Assembly: GCF_900231165.1 (NCBI RefSeq)
Contig: NZ_LT960614.1
Coordinates: 3,349,501-3,413,500 of the forward strand
DNA from: Hartmannibacter diazotrophicus
Lineage (GTDB): Bacteria > Pseudomonadota > Alphaproteobacteria > Rhizobiales > Pleomorphomonadaceae
Reading direction: 5' to 3'
Length of the DNA stretch: 64,000 nt
In this document: in pieces, positions 53,075-62,226 of the stretch
How the letters are laid out: each line of letters opens with the position of its first letter
How positions within the stretch are numbered: position 1 is the first letter of the stretch
The notes under the pieces: generated by a model
What the model saw: only the letters and a program-made list of their open reading frames with translations
Databases searched by the model: none
What the model was told of the DNA's origin: nothing
Program-made: the position numbers and the translations under genes

Positions 53075-53833
53075 ATGACCACAGCCACACCGAAAACCGC
53101 CATCGTCACCGGCGGCTCGCGAGGCATCGGCGCCGCGATCTGCCGCAAGGCCGCAGCCGCCGGATATAATGTCGTGCTCACCTACAACACGGATGCTGCA
53201 GCGGCGGACGCCGTTGCCGCGGACATCCGAAACGCCGGGGTGAAAGCCTTGACGGTGAAGGCCGACATGGCCGTCGAAAAGGACATTCTCGGGCTTTTCG
53301 AAGAGGTCGACCGGCAATTCGGATCGCTGGATCTCCTGGTCGCGAATGCTGGCGGCACGGGGAAAATCTGCCGCGTCGAGGACGTCACCGCCAGTGCTCT
53401 CACCGAACTGTTGGCCGCCAACGTGGTTGGCGTGTTCCTGTGCTGCCGCGAAGCCGTCAAGCGCATGTCGACGAGGCATGGCGGACGCGGTGGCGCCATC
53501 GTCACCATGTCCTCACGGGCCGCCGGCCTCGGCGGCGGCGGTGAATGGGTCCATTACGCGGCGAGCAAGGGTGCGATCGACAGTCTGACCTTTGGCCTTG
53601 CCCGCGAAGTTGCCGCAGAGGACATTCGTGTGAACGCCGTTGCGCCCGGCTTGATCGACACCTCGATCCACGCGGCGGCCGGCGCTCCGGACCGTGTCAC
53701 GCGCCTCGCGCCGCTCATCCCTATCCCTCGCGCAGGAGAGCCCGAAGAGGTGGCGGATGTCGTGATGTGGCTCGCATCCGATACGTCGTCCTATGTGACC
53801 GGTGCCGTCATTCCGGTTTCCGGCGGCCGGTGA
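53075..53833 (+). CDS. short-chain dehydrogenase/reductase
   Basis: This 252-residue classical SDR has TGGSRGIG cofactor motif, VANAGG, active-site YAASK and C-terminal SYVTGAVIPVSGGR. It follows the Gfo/Idh gene by 14 bases. In this operon it might oxidise a beta-hydroxy acid to the beta-keto acid cleaved by the BKACE enzyme. Substrate is inferred. Confidence 0.92.
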   Translation: MTTATPKTAIVTGGSRGIGAAICRKAAAAGYNVVLTYNTDAAAADAVAADIRNAGVKALTVKADMAVEKDILGLFEEVDRQFGSLDLLVANAGGTGKICRVEDVTASALTELLAANVVGVFLCCREAVKRMSTRHGGRGGAIVTMSSRAAGLGGGGEWVHYAASKGAIDSLTFGLAREVAAEDIRVNAVAPGLIDTSIHAAAGAPDRVTRLAPLIPIPRAGEPEEVADVVMWLASDTSSYVTGAVIPVSGGR

Positions 53834-54139
53834 AATATCCGGCACCGGTGGCATGCCAGACGGGCACGCCGCCCCGCCTCGGGCGGAGACCTCTGCAAAA
53901 AAACAAACTCTTAGGAGTCAATATAAATTCGAACGCCCTCACGATCATCATTCTTCATTGACATGATCGAAAATCTTCTTAATTATCTATCGATAATAAG
54001 AACGCTCTGGACATCAGGATCGGGCTCTCGGCGCAAGCGCTGGATTTCCATCCTCACGACTGCCGGCAGAGAACCGGCGACGATGCTCCAGAAATGACGT
54101 TTCGGTAACATCCGAAACAATCCAAGGGAGGAAAAATCC
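53834..54139. other. 306-bp spacer with the importer operon promoter
   Basis: No gene is seen. The second TTATC-N4-GATAA promoter-operator unit lies here at 53958-53996. The leader ends in a strong ribosome site (GGGAGGAAAAATCC) before the binding-protein gene. Confidence 0.6.
53958..53996 (+). promoter_or_regulatory. promoter with TTATC-N4-GATAA operator (importer operon)
   Basis: TTGACA (53958-53963), a 17-base spacer and AATTAT (53981-53986) are overlapped by TTATCTATCGATAA (53983-53996). The arms TTATC and GATAA and the 14-base length equal those at 50580-50593, arguing for one shared regulator of the two operons. Confidence 0.55.
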
Positions 54140-55180
54140 ATGGCGACAAGAAGGGATGTACTCAAAGGCGCTGCGGCGGCCACGGCGCTCGGACTGGGGG
54201 CGACCCGGATCGCGCGTGCCGCCGACGGCCCGCTGAAGATCCGGATGGGTTGGGCAAACATGCCGGGCCATCTCATCCCGGTGCTCTATCTCAATCCCGA
54301 CCAATACGGCCTGAAGCATTACGGCAAGAGCTACACCGTGGAGCCCATCCGTTTCCGCGGCAGCTCGCCCCAGATCGCGGCCCTCGCCTCCAAGGAAATC
54401 GACTTTGCCGCGTTTGGCGCGCTCGTCGTGTCGCTGTCGGTGACCAACGCCCGTCTCGATACCAAGGCCGTGGCCGACATCATCGAAGATGGGCTGCCCA
54501 ATTCGCACTCCGAAACCTTCTGCGTCAAAGCGGACGGCCCGATCAAGACTGTCGAGGATCTGAAGGGCAAGAGGATCGCCACCAACGCGCTGGGTTCGGC
54601 GTCGGACACCGCGATCCGGGCGATGCTTGACAAGTCGGGCCTCGATCCCAAGCGCGATGGCATCACCTTCGTCGAGGCTTCATTCCCGAACATCCCGTCG
54701 ATGATCGAGGAAGGCAAGGTGGATCTCGGCACCGTGATCCAGCCCTTCTCGCAGCAGGGCATCGACGCGGGCAAGCTGAAGACGCTGTTCACTTCCAAGG
54801 ATGCGATCGGCCCCTCGCAGCTCGTCACGCTGTGCAGCACAGGCCCCTATCTCGACGCCAATCGCGACCAGCTGATGGATTTCTTCGAGGATCACGTGCG
54901 TGCGGTCCGCTGGTTCACCAACCCGGACAATCACGCCGAAGCGGTCAAGATCATCGCCGAGTTCATGCAGCAACCGGCCGAGGGCCTGCAATATCTCTTC
55001 ACCGATGCCGACTACTACCGCGATCCCTACATGGTCCCGAATCTGGACGCACTTCAGAAGGGTATCGACCTCTCGATCAAGATGGGTCTCGCCCCCAATG
55101 GCATCCAGATCCAGCCCGATCACGCCGATCTGAGCTTCGTCGAAGAGGCGAAGCGCCGGATCGAGGCAGACAAAGCGTGA
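54140..55180 (+). CDS. ABC transporter substrate-binding protein, NitT/TauT (SsuA/NMT1) family
   Basis: This 346-residue protein has a twin-arginine signal (TRRDVLKGAAAATALGLGA, Arg4-Arg5, ending near ARA). The mature part has the NMT1/SsuA pattern: IRMGWANMPGHLIPVLYLN, the GSSPQIAALASKEIDFAAFG segment and KTVEDLKGKRIATNALGSASD. Ligands of the family include sulfonates, nitrate, pyrimidine precursors and aromatic acids. It heads an operon with one ATPase and two permeases. Confidence 0.9.
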   Translation: MATRRDVLKGAAAATALGLGATRIARAADGPLKIRMGWANMPGHLIPVLYLNPDQYGLKHYGKSYTVEPIRFRGSSPQIAALASKEIDFAAFGALVVSLSVTNARLDTKAVADIIEDGLPNSHSETFCVKADGPIKTVEDLKGKRIATNALGSASDTAIRAMLDKSGLDPKRDGITFVEASFPNIPSMIEEGKVDLGTVIQPFSQQGIDAGKLKTLFTSKDAIGPSQLVTLCSTGPYLDANRDQLMDFFEDHVRAVRWFTNPDNHAEAVKIIAEFMQQPAEGLQYLFTDADYYRDPYMVPNLDALQKGIDLSIKMGLAPNGIQIQPDHADLSFVEEAKRRIEADKA

Positions 55181-56001
55181 GCCTGGCTTACGCCGAAACG
55201 GATGTCGGTGCCGCAGTGAGCGGCATCGATATTCGTAACGTAACCCACACCTACGGCGGACGCGACGGGCGGGGCGTTACGGCACTCGACAACATCAACC
55301 TCGACATCAAGGACTGTGAGTTTCACGCGCTTCTCGGCCCCTCCGGATGCGGCAAGAGCACCCTTCTCTATCTGATCGGCGGCTTCCTGCCGCTTCAAGA
55401 GGGCGGGATCATCACGCCGAAGGGCCCGGTGAAAGGCCCCGGACCGGACCGCAGCATCGTGTTCCAGAACTTTGCCCTGTTTCCCTGGAAGACCGTTGAA
55501 GACAACGTGCTTTACGGGCTGAAGAAGGCAAAGATCGCTCCGGAGGAGCGTGCAAGGAAGGCGCAGGAGTATATCGATCTCGTCCACCTGACGGGATTTG
55601 AGAAGTCCTATCCCTCGCAACTGTCCGGCGGCATGCAGCAGCGCGCGGCAATCGCCCGCACGCTCGCCATCGATCCGCGCATCCTGTTGATGGACGAACC
55701 GTTCGGCGCGCTCGATGCGCAGACCCGCCGCGTGATGCAGGAAGAACTGCGCGCCATCTGGCAACGCAGCCCGAAGACCGTCGTCTTCGTCACGCACGAC
55801 GTTCAGGAAGCGGTCTTTCTGGCGGACCGGATTTCAATCATGAGTGCGCGACCGGGCCGGATCGCGCATGTGATCGATGTCGACCTGCCGAAAGAGCGCG
55901 GCGAAGAAACGCTGGAGAATCCGCAGTTCATCTCGCTCAGCGAGAACATCTGGCGGATGGTCCGCGAACAGGCGGTGGCGGCCACGCGCGGAGGGCATTG
56001 A
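55177..56001 (+). CDS. ABC transporter ATP-binding protein, NitT/TauT (SsuB) type
   Basis: This 274-residue ATPase starts at GTG overlapping the binding-protein stop (GTGA). Walker A GPSGCGKST, Q-loop FQNFALFPWKT, signature LSGGMQQR, Walker B ILLMDEPFGALD and VTHDVQEAV are typical of SsuB/TauB. It serves the two downstream permeases. Confidence 0.94.
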   Translation: MSLAYAETDVGAAVSGIDIRNVTHTYGGRDGRGVTALDNINLDIKDCEFHALLGPSGCGKSTLLYLIGGFLPLQEGGIITPKGPVKGPGPDRSIVFQNFALFPWKTVEDNVLYGLKKAKIAPEERARKAQEYIDLVHLTGFEKSYPSQLSGGMQQRAAIARTLAIDPRILLMDEPFGALDAQTRRVMQEELRAIWQRSPKTVVFVTHDVQEAVFLADRISIMSARPGRIAHVIDVDLPKERGEETLENPQFISLSENIWRMVREQAVAATRGGH

Positions 56002-56004
56002 CCG

Positions 56005-56796
56005 ATGGCCGACGTGAACATGGAGTCCAGCCGGGCATGGGGTGGCGGTGTGGTCGGCACGACGATCCGCTATCTGCCGATCGCCCTGCTCTTCGTCGCC
56101 TGGGAGATGATCCATCTGATGGGCCTGGTGCCCGAAAAGATGCTGCCGGGTGTCGGCGAGATCATCGGCGCATTCGTCAAGATGCTCACCGAGGGCGATC
56201 TCTTGTGGAATACCTTCCGCTCGCTCAGCCGGGCGGCGGTGGGCTTGGGCGCGGCTGTGGCGATCGGAATTCTGATCGGCATTCTCATGGCCTCGTCGCG
56301 CATCGCACGATTGCTCCTGAACCCGATCGTGCAGATCTTCTATCCCATGCCGCGCTCGGCCCTGATCCCCGTCGTGATGATCTGGCTCGGGCTCGGCGAC
56401 AGTTCGAAGATCCTTCTCATCTTCCTCGGCTGCCTGCTCCCGGTCATCATCGCCACCTACAACGGCGCACGCGGTGTGAACCCGGTGCTGCTCTGGTCGG
56501 CGTCCAGCCTTGGCGCCTCAAGGCTCGACGTGATGCGCGAGGTCCTGCTGCCGGCGGCAATGCCCGAAATCGTCAATGGCTGCCGCACCGCCCTCGCCTT
56601 CGCCTTCATCCTGATGGTCAGTTCCGAGTTCATCATCGCGACTGACGGCATCGGGTTCATGATCAGCCAGCTCGGCGATGCGGGATATTATCCAGGCATG
56701 TTCGCTGCGATCTTCTTCGTCTCGGGCGTCGGCTTCGCATTCGATCGGCTCTACGCGGCATTTGCACGCCGGATCTTGCGATGGAGGGACGCGTGA
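56005..56796 (+). CDS. ABC transporter permease, NitT/TauT (SsuC) type
   Basis: This 263-residue membrane protein has about six hydrophobic segments and the EAA loop in SASSLGASRLDVMREVLLPAAMPEI. It lies 3 bases after the ATPase gene. It pairs with the following permease, probably as a heterodimer. Confidence 0.93.
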   Translation: MADVNMESSRAWGGGVVGTTIRYLPIALLFVAWEMIHLMGLVPEKMLPGVGEIIGAFVKMLTEGDLLWNTFRSLSRAAVGLGAAVAIGILIGILMASSRIARLLLNPIVQIFYPMPRSALIPVVMIWLGLGDSSKILLIFLGCLLPVIIATYNGARGVNPVLLWSASSLGASRLDVMREVLLPAAMPEIVNGCRTALAFAFILMVSSEFIIATDGIGFMISQLGDAGYYPGMFAAIFFVSGVGFAFDRLYAAFARRILRWRDA

Positions 56797-57632
56797 CGGA
56801 CCTGACCCATTCAACCGGCAGCAAGCTCATGCAACCGCAAAAGTCGCGCCCGCAAAAGCGCATGATGTCATCGAAGACCGTCGACTTCGCCGTGCAGTGG
56901 GGCGTGATCATCCTTCTCGGACTCCTGTGGGAATTCGGCACGCGCTATGGGGCCATCAATCCCTTCCTCCTGCCCTCGCTCAGTTCGGTCCTCGAACGGC
57001 TCTGGCAGGGCACCATGGATGGAACGATCCCCGTCGACATCCTGCTGACGCTCTACCGTGCCCTGTACGGCTTCTTCGTGGCCGCGGTGATCGGCGTTCC
57101 GGTCGGCATCCTGATGGCGCGCTCGAGGGTGGTGCACTGGCTCTTCGACCCGATCATCTCGGTCGGCTTCCCGATGCCGAAGATCGCCTTCCTGCCCATC
57201 TTCGTCCTGTGGTTCGACATCTACGACACGTCGAAGATCATCATGGTGGCGTTCTCCTGCTTCTTCCCGATCGTCTCGGCGACCTATGCGGGTGCATCCG
57301 GCATCGACAAGTGGCCCGTCTGGTCCGCCCGGTCGCTCGGTGCGAAGGAACGCGAGATGCTGTGGGAGGTGTATCTGCCGCTCGCCAGCCCGATGATCCT
57401 GACGGGTCTTCAGGTGGCGCTGCCGGTGGCCATGATCACCACGATCGTGACCGAGATGCTGATGGGCGGGCGCGGGGTCGGCGGCGCCATGATCATGGCC
57501 GGGCGCTTTGCCGATACGGTTGGCGTCTTCACCGGCATCGTCGAAGTGCTGATCTTCGGTATCTCGGTGGTGAAGGGGCTCGAATGGCTCCGCCGCCGGC
57601 TGCTGGTCTGGCACCCGGAAAGCCAGAAATAG
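56793..57632 (+). CDS. second ABC transporter permease, NitT/TauT type
   Basis: This protein of about 279 residues has six hydrophobic segments and the EAA-type loop SARSLGAKEREMLWEVYLPLASPMI. GTG 56793 overlaps the previous stop and has GGAGG five bases upstream; ATG 56781 would add four residues. Two different permeases in one NitT/TauT operon is less common than the homodimer layout seen in the second importer of this window. A strong terminator follows. Confidence 0.92.
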   Translation: MTDLTHSTGSKLMQPQKSRPQKRMMSSKTVDFAVQWGVIILLGLLWEFGTRYGAINPFLLPSLSSVLERLWQGTMDGTIPVDILLTLYRALYGFFVAAVIGVPVGILMARSRVVHWLFDPIISVGFPMPKIAFLPIFVLWFDIYDTSKIIMVAFSCFFPIVSATYAGASGIDKWPVWSARSLGAKEREMLWEVYLPLASPMILTGLQVALPVAMITTIVTEMLMGGRGVGGAMIMAGRFADTVGVFTGIVEVLIFGISVVKGLEWLRRRLLVWHPESQK

Positions 57633-57667
57633 GGACAAGTCCTCCCCGCTGCAGACCGCAGCACCTT

Positions 57668-57708
57668 CCGGCCCGCCCAGGCATCGCCTCGGCGGGCCGG
57701 CTTATTTT
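57668..57708 (+). terminator. rho-independent terminator of the importer operon
   Basis: CCGGCCCGCC pairs perfectly with GGCGGGCCGG (57691-57700) and is followed by CTTATTTTT, 35 bases after the last permease gene. This is a classic intrinsic terminator. Confidence 0.85.
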
Positions 57709-57747
57709 TGCACAGCGTGACCTGGCCTTTGAGGCACCCGGCCGCCC

Positions 57748-58647
57748 TTATCGGGCGGCAGGCACCTGGCCGCGATACCAGTCGAGGATCTGTTCGCCCG
57801 TCCACATCACCACGTCCTCGTGCCCGAGAATGTAGTCGTAGAGTTCCTCCAGATACCGGATGCGGTGCGGGGCGCCGGTCAGGTAGGGGTGGATCGAGAT
57901 GGCCATGATCTTCGGCCCTGTTTCGCCTTCCTTGTAGAGGCGATCGAACTGGTCGCGCCCCCGGCGCAGGATTTCGTCGGAAGGCTTCTTCTCGACGGCC
58001 GACATCAGCACATCGTTGACCTCGACCGTATAAGGCACGGAAACGAGGCGGCCCGACCGGGTCTTGATGTCGAGCGGCTGGTCGTCCAGCACCCAGTCGG
58101 CGACATACTCGATACCGGCTTCGGCCAGAAGATCGGCGGTCTCCGCCGTTTCGGTCAGGCCCGGGCTTTCCCAGCCGCGTGGCGGCTTGCCCGTGAATTC
58201 GGCGATCGCCGCCATCGTCGCCTTGATCGCGGCGGCCTGGTCCTCGACCTTGTGCATCGGCCGCTGGACGAAGCCGTGGCCCATGAACTCAAAACCGGCG
58301 TCGCGGGCCGCGGCACAGGCTTGCGGATAGACCTCGCAGCAGCGGCCGTTGAGGGCCAGCGTCGCCTTGAGATCACGGCTCGTCAGCACGTCCATGAAGC
58401 GCCAGAAGCCCTGCCGCATTCCATACTCATGCCATGCCCAGTTCGGGATATCCGGCAGGAGCGGCTGCCCCATGGGCGGCGGCAGAACGGTCCGCGGCAT
58501 CGCCGCATCAGGCTCCCAAACCTCGATGTTCAGGATCGTCCACACCGCCACCCGCGCGTTTCCGGGCAAGGTGAGTTTGGGACGTTCGTGCGGCGCGGTG
58601 AACGGCACCCGCTCCCGTGCATTCATGGGGCTGCGTGTGGAATCCAT
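57748..58647 (-). CDS. NodB/PuuE-fold hydrolase, allantoinase-like
   Basis: This 299-residue cytoplasmic protein is of the PuuE branch. The active-site pattern is N-I-E at 40-42 (TILNIEVWE) instead of D-x-D, His124 in GFEFMGHGF with Gln128 in place of the second His, and His253 in SIHPYLTG. PuuE allantoinase shows a similar N-x-E/GHG/HP pattern, so a cyclic ureide, imide or lactam ring is a likely substrate. ATG 58647 has AAGGAG upstream. It is co-directional with the downstream-facing GntR gene and convergent with the importer operon. Confidence 0.84.
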   Translation of the reverse strand: MDSTRSPMNARERVPFTAPHERPKLTLPGNARVAVWTILNIEVWEPDAAMPRTVLPPPMGQPLLPDIPNWAWHEYGMRQGFWRFMDVLTSRDLKATLALNGRCCEVYPQACAAARDAGFEFMGHGFVQRPMHKVEDQAAAIKATMAAIAEFTGKPPRGWESPGLTETAETADLLAEAGIEYVADWVLDDQPLDIKTRSGRLVSVPYTVEVNDVLMSAVEKKPSDEILRRGRDQFDRLYKEGETGPKIMAISIHPYLTGAPHRIRYLEELYDYILGHEDVVMWTGEQILDWYRGQVPAAR

Positions 58648-58702
58648 GGGACGCTCCTTCAAACTTGGCGAAAGCGGTTGATGTCGATGAAGCCATTGAG
58701 GC

Positions 58703-59392
58703 TCAGGCCGGCTCGGGATCGCCCTGCCTGTGCGTTTCGGCCTCTTCGGCCAGCACCTGCATCACGAGCGTGGCGGTGTTCTCGATATGAAGGGTAATGA
58801 TCCGGGCGGCGCGCTCGGGATCGTGGTCGAGGCAGGCCTGATAGAGTTCCCGGTGCTGCTCCTGCGGCCCCTCATACCCCGCCCGGGCAATGTAGGTGCG
58901 CACGCAGCGCTCGATGTTCTGGCGAAGCTTGTCGATCATCTCGACCATCTTCGGCCATCCGCTCGCCTCATTGAGCGTGCGGTGGAACGCTTCGTTGAGC
59001 TCGAACCAGCGCGCCCCGTCATCGGCGGCAATCGCCTCGTCCATTTGCTCCAGAAGGACCTTCATCTTGGCGAGACCGCTCGCATCGATGCGTGCCGCGG
59101 CGCGTTCGACGGCGCGCCGTTCGAGCAGCACGCGGATGGCATAAAGCTCTTCCACTTCGGCGACGCTCAGATGGGCGACCTCGACGCCGCGATACGGGTA
59201 GAAGGTCACCAACCCCTCTGATTCCAGCTGCTTCAGCGCTTCGCGGACCGGCATGCGACTGACGCCGTAGCGCAGTGCCAGTTCATCGAGATTGAGGCGC
59301 ATGCCGGGCGGCATCTCACCATTGACGATGGCTTCCCTGACGTTGCGGGCAACGGCCTCGGTTCGTGACATCGTCAACACCGGCTTCTGCAT
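58703..59392 (-). CDS. GntR-family regulator, FCD (FadR/VanR) type
   Basis: This regulator of about 229 residues has an N-terminal winged helix (LDELALRYGVSRMPVREALKQLESEGLV... PYRGVEV) and an FCD effector domain (LNEAFHRTLNEASG, EQHRELYQACL with likely metal-binding His residues). ATG 59392 has GGAGGTGGGG upstream; a 61-codon extension is rejected. It lies between the two PuuE-like/importer units and divergent from the second, so it likely controls both hydrolase and importer genes. Confidence 0.9.
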   Translation of the reverse strand: MQKPVLTMSRTEAVARNVREAIVNGEMPPGMRLNLDELALRYGVSRMPVREALKQLESEGLVTFYPYRGVEVAHLSVAEVEELYAIRVLLERRAVERAAARIDASGLAKMKVLLEQMDEAIAADDGARWFELNEAFHRTLNEASGWPKMVEMIDKLRQNIERCVRTYIARAGYEGPQEQHRELYQACLDHDPERAARIITLHIENTATLVMQVLAEEAETHRQGDPEPA

Positions 59393-59501
59393 GCTCCCCA
59401 CCTCCAAAATCCATTCTTCCAATCTTAGGCGATCCGGGTCCGCACGCCGAATTGGTTGAGTCACGCATTGATAGCGGGCAGTCGCTGACCTGCCAATCAA
59501 T

Positions 59502-59519
59502 GTATAATATATTTTATAC
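59502..59519. promoter_or_regulatory. candidate GntR operator in divergent spacer
   Basis: GTATAA-TATATT-TTATAC is an 18-bp nearly perfect palindrome (8 of 9 per arm) in the 216-bp AT-rich spacer between gntR and the second importer operon. It is the best candidate site for the adjacent FCD-type regulator. Confidence 0.5.
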
Positions 59520-59608
59520 TCTTGTGCATCGCCGGCAGTTCGGTCTAGCATTTGGGCAGCCCAACGATTGGGCAAAATGCTGTGAGCGACAGTAAGGAAG
59601 AGAGTCTG

Positions 59609-60427
59609 GTGGAAGTGTCGGAACCGAACGCGCCCCCGCCCAAGGCCGGCGCCAATTTCGTGCAGATCGAAGATGTCAGCCTGCGATACGGCGACAGTTC
59701 GTCCGGAACCCTGGCGATCGAGGGCGCCACCCTCAGCATTGCCGACGGTGAGTTCATCGCCGTCGTCGGGCCGAGCGGCTGCGGAAAATCATCGCTGCTG
59801 AAGCTCGTCTCCGGCCTGCATCCGCCGGCCGAGGGCGTCGTGCGTGTCGGTGGCAAGATGGTCGACCGTCCAATCGACATCTGCGGCATCGCTTTCCAGA
59901 ACTCCACTCTTCTGCCCTGGCGGACGACGCTGGAAAATGTGCTGCTGCCCCTTGAGATCGTGCAGCCCTATGCCTCCAACTTCCGCAAGAACAAGGCCGA
60001 GTACGAGGCCCGGGCGCGTGAATTGCTGGCGGCCGTCAGCCTCGCCGGCTTCGAAGACCGGTATCCGTGGGAGTTGTCGGGCGGCATGCAGCAGCGCGCC
60101 TCGCTCTGCCGCGCGCTCATCCACAAGCCGAAGCTGCTTCTCCTCGACGAGCCGTTCGGCGCGCTGGACGCGTTCACGCGCGAGGACCTCTGGACGATCC
60201 TGCAGGACCTGTGCATCCGCGAGCGGCCGACGGTCATCCTCGTCACGCACGAACTGCGCGAGGCCGTCTTCCTGGCCGACACGGTCTACGTCGTCAGTCC
60301 GCGTCCGGGCAAGATCCTGCGGCGCGAAGAGGTCCCCTATGCCCGCCCCCGCACCTACGAAATGACCTTCGAGTCCGATTTCGTCGATCTCGTCCATTCG
60401 CTTCGCGAAAGCATCCAGCGGAATTGA
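59609..60427 (+). CDS. ABC transporter ATP-binding protein, NitT/TauT type (second importer)
   Basis: This ATPase of about 272 residues has Walker A GPSGCGKSS, a Q-loop FQNSTLLPWRTT, signature LSGGMQQR, Walker B LLLLDEPFGALD and VTHELREAV. GTG 59609 follows AAGGA by ten bases; GTG 59582 is an alternative giving nine more residues. It heads an operon with one permease, a PuuE-like hydrolase and a binding protein. Confidence 0.92.
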   Translation: MEVSEPNAPPPKAGANFVQIEDVSLRYGDSSSGTLAIEGATLSIADGEFIAVVGPSGCGKSSLLKLVSGLHPPAEGVVRVGGKMVDRPIDICGIAFQNSTLLPWRTTLENVLLPLEIVQPYASNFRKNKAEYEARARELLAAVSLAGFEDRYPWELSGGMQQRASLCRALIHKPKLLLLDEPFGALDAFTREDLWTILQDLCIRERPTVILVTHELREAVFLADTVYVVSPRPGKILRREEVPYARPRTYEMTFESDFVDLVHSLRESIQRN

Positions 60428-60429
60428 AA

Positions 60430-61206
60430 ATGGCCAATAAACACATCGTCCGTCTTCTGCCCTGGGTCATCACGATCGGCTTTTTCGTGTTGTGGGAACT
60501 CGCCTGCGTCCTCTTCTCGATCGACCGGTTCATTCTTCCCAGGCCATCGGCAATCGCCGTCAGCATCTTCCAGAACGCCGGAACCATCGTGCTCCAGTCG
60601 TGGTACACGCTCTTCACCACCCTCGCCGGCTTTGCCGTTGCGGTGGCGGTCGGCCTCTTCCTCGGGCTACTGGTGGGGGCTTCGCCGCTGGTTTATCGCG
60701 GCGTCTACCCGATCATGGTCGGGCTCAATTCGGTGCCCAAGGTGGCGATCGTTCCGATCCTCGTCATCTGGTTCGGCATCGGCGCCGTGCCGGCCATCAT
60801 CACCGCCTTCGTCATCTCCTTCTTCCCGATCATGGTCAACGTCGCGACCGGTCTTGCGACGATCGAACCTGAACTCAACGACGTGCTGCGTTCGCTTGGC
60901 GCCAGCAAGTTCCAGATCCTGCGCAAGGTCGGCCTGCCAAGGACGATGCCCTACTTCTTCGCCTCGCTGAAGGTTGCGGTCACACTCGCCTTCATCGGCT
61001 CGGTCGTCGCCGAGACCGTCGCCGGCGACCGGGGCATCGGCTACCTGATGATGGCCGCGAGCGCGCGCTTCGACGTCACGCTCGTCTTTGCCGGCCTCAT
61101 CGTGATCGGCGTCATGGGGGTCGTGATGTACGAGGTCTTCGCCGTCCTCGAACGGCGCGTGACCTTCTGGGCAACCCGCGGAAACGATATCGCCGCCGCC
61201 CAATAG
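60430..61206 (+). CDS. ABC transporter permease, NitT/TauT type (second importer)
   Basis: This 258-residue membrane protein has about six hydrophobic segments and the EAA loop RSLGASKFQILRKVGLPRTMP. It starts 2 bases after the ATPase gene. As the only permease in the operon it should form a homodimer. Confidence 0.93.
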   Translation: MANKHIVRLLPWVITIGFFVLWELACVLFSIDRFILPRPSAIAVSIFQNAGTIVLQSWYTLFTTLAGFAVAVAVGLFLGLLVGASPLVYRGVYPIMVGLNSVPKVAIVPILVIWFGIGAVPAIITAFVISFFPIMVNVATGLATIEPELNDVLRSLGASKFQILRKVGLPRTMPYFFASLKVAVTLAFIGSVVAETVAGDRGIGYLMMAASARFDVTLVFAGLIVIGVMGVVMYEVFAVLERRVTFWATRGNDIAAAQ

Positions 61207-61239
61207 CAAATCTCTCATCAACAAGAAGAGTTAAGAACG

Positions 61240-62160
61240 ATGAAGCTTCCAAGTCACGGTCGCTATGACTTTCATCCCATCATCGAACGGCCCGACTACG
61301 CCTGGCCGGATGGCAAGCGCCTTGCCGTCTGCATCGTCACGAACCTTGAGGTCTACGCCTATCTGAAGGGCACGGGATGGGATCCGGCCAAGCTGAACGA
61401 GCCGCAGAACCAGCGCAACTATTCCTGGCGCGACTACGGCAACCGTGTCGGCATCTGGCGCCTGTTCGACCTGTTCGACAAGTTCGGCATTCCTGCCGCC
61501 CACAACGTCAATTCGCTACTTTATGACGATCACCCGCAGATCTTTGAGAAGATCCGCGAACGTGGCGACGAGATCGTCTCGCACGGGCGCACCAACGCCG
61601 AGCGCCAGGGCGATCTTTGGGAAATCGACGAGCAGCGCCTCATCGCCGATGTCACGGAGAAGATTTCCGCCAACGAAGGTGCTCCGCCGCGCGGGTGGAT
61701 GGGCCCCGCGGCATCCGAAAGCCGCGTAACGCCCGACCTTCTGAAAGAGGCCGGCTACCGCTACGTGATGGACTGGCCCGCCGACGACCAGCCCTTCTGG
61801 CTGCGAACCCGCTCTGGCCCGCTTCTCTCGGTGCCGTATCCGGCCGAGCTCAACGATTCGGCGGCCATCATTCACCGCCGCCAGACGGCTCACGACTTCG
61901 CACAGATGATCGTCGACCAGTTTGACGAGATGGTCGAACTCAGCGCCGAACGGCCGCTGGTCATGACCATCTCCCTGCATGCCTTCGTCGTCGGCCAGCC
62001 GTTCCGGCTGAAGCCGCTGCGCGAGGCCCTCCGCCATTGCGTCGAACACAAGCTGAAGGACCGGGTCTGGTGGACCCGGCCGGGCGACATCGCCGACTTC
62101 TGCTACCAGCTTCCGCCTGGCCTCGTGCCCGGCGAAGGCCCCGCGCCGTCCACGCCCTGA
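61240..62160 (+). CDS. NodB/PuuE-fold hydrolase, allantoinase-like, inside importer operon
   Basis: This 306-residue protein is of the same branch as the gene at 57748: N-L-E at 35-37 (VTNLEVY), His115 in DEIVSHGRTN with Asn119 at the second-His position, and His247 in TISLHAFVVG. No signal peptide is present, so it acts in the cytoplasm. It lies between the permease (33 bases upstream) and the binding protein (66 bases downstream), which strongly suggests that the imported solute is its substrate, probably a cyclic amide or ureide. Confidence 0.85.
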   Translation: MKLPSHGRYDFHPIIERPDYAWPDGKRLAVCIVTNLEVYAYLKGTGWDPAKLNEPQNQRNYSWRDYGNRVGIWRLFDLFDKFGIPAAHNVNSLLYDDHPQIFEKIRERGDEIVSHGRTNAERQGDLWEIDEQRLIADVTEKISANEGAPPRGWMGPAASESRVTPDLLKEAGYRYVMDWPADDQPFWLRTRSGPLLSVPYPAELNDSAAIIHRRQTAHDFAQMIVDQFDEMVELSAERPLVMTISLHAFVVGQPFRLKPLREALRHCVEHKLKDRVWWTRPGDIADFCYQLPPGLVPGEGPAPSTP

Positions 62161-62226
62161 GGGCAAGCGGACGACCTTCGGGCGGGGCACCGAACTTCCT
62201 GCGCGTCAGATAAAGGGAACAGCGTC

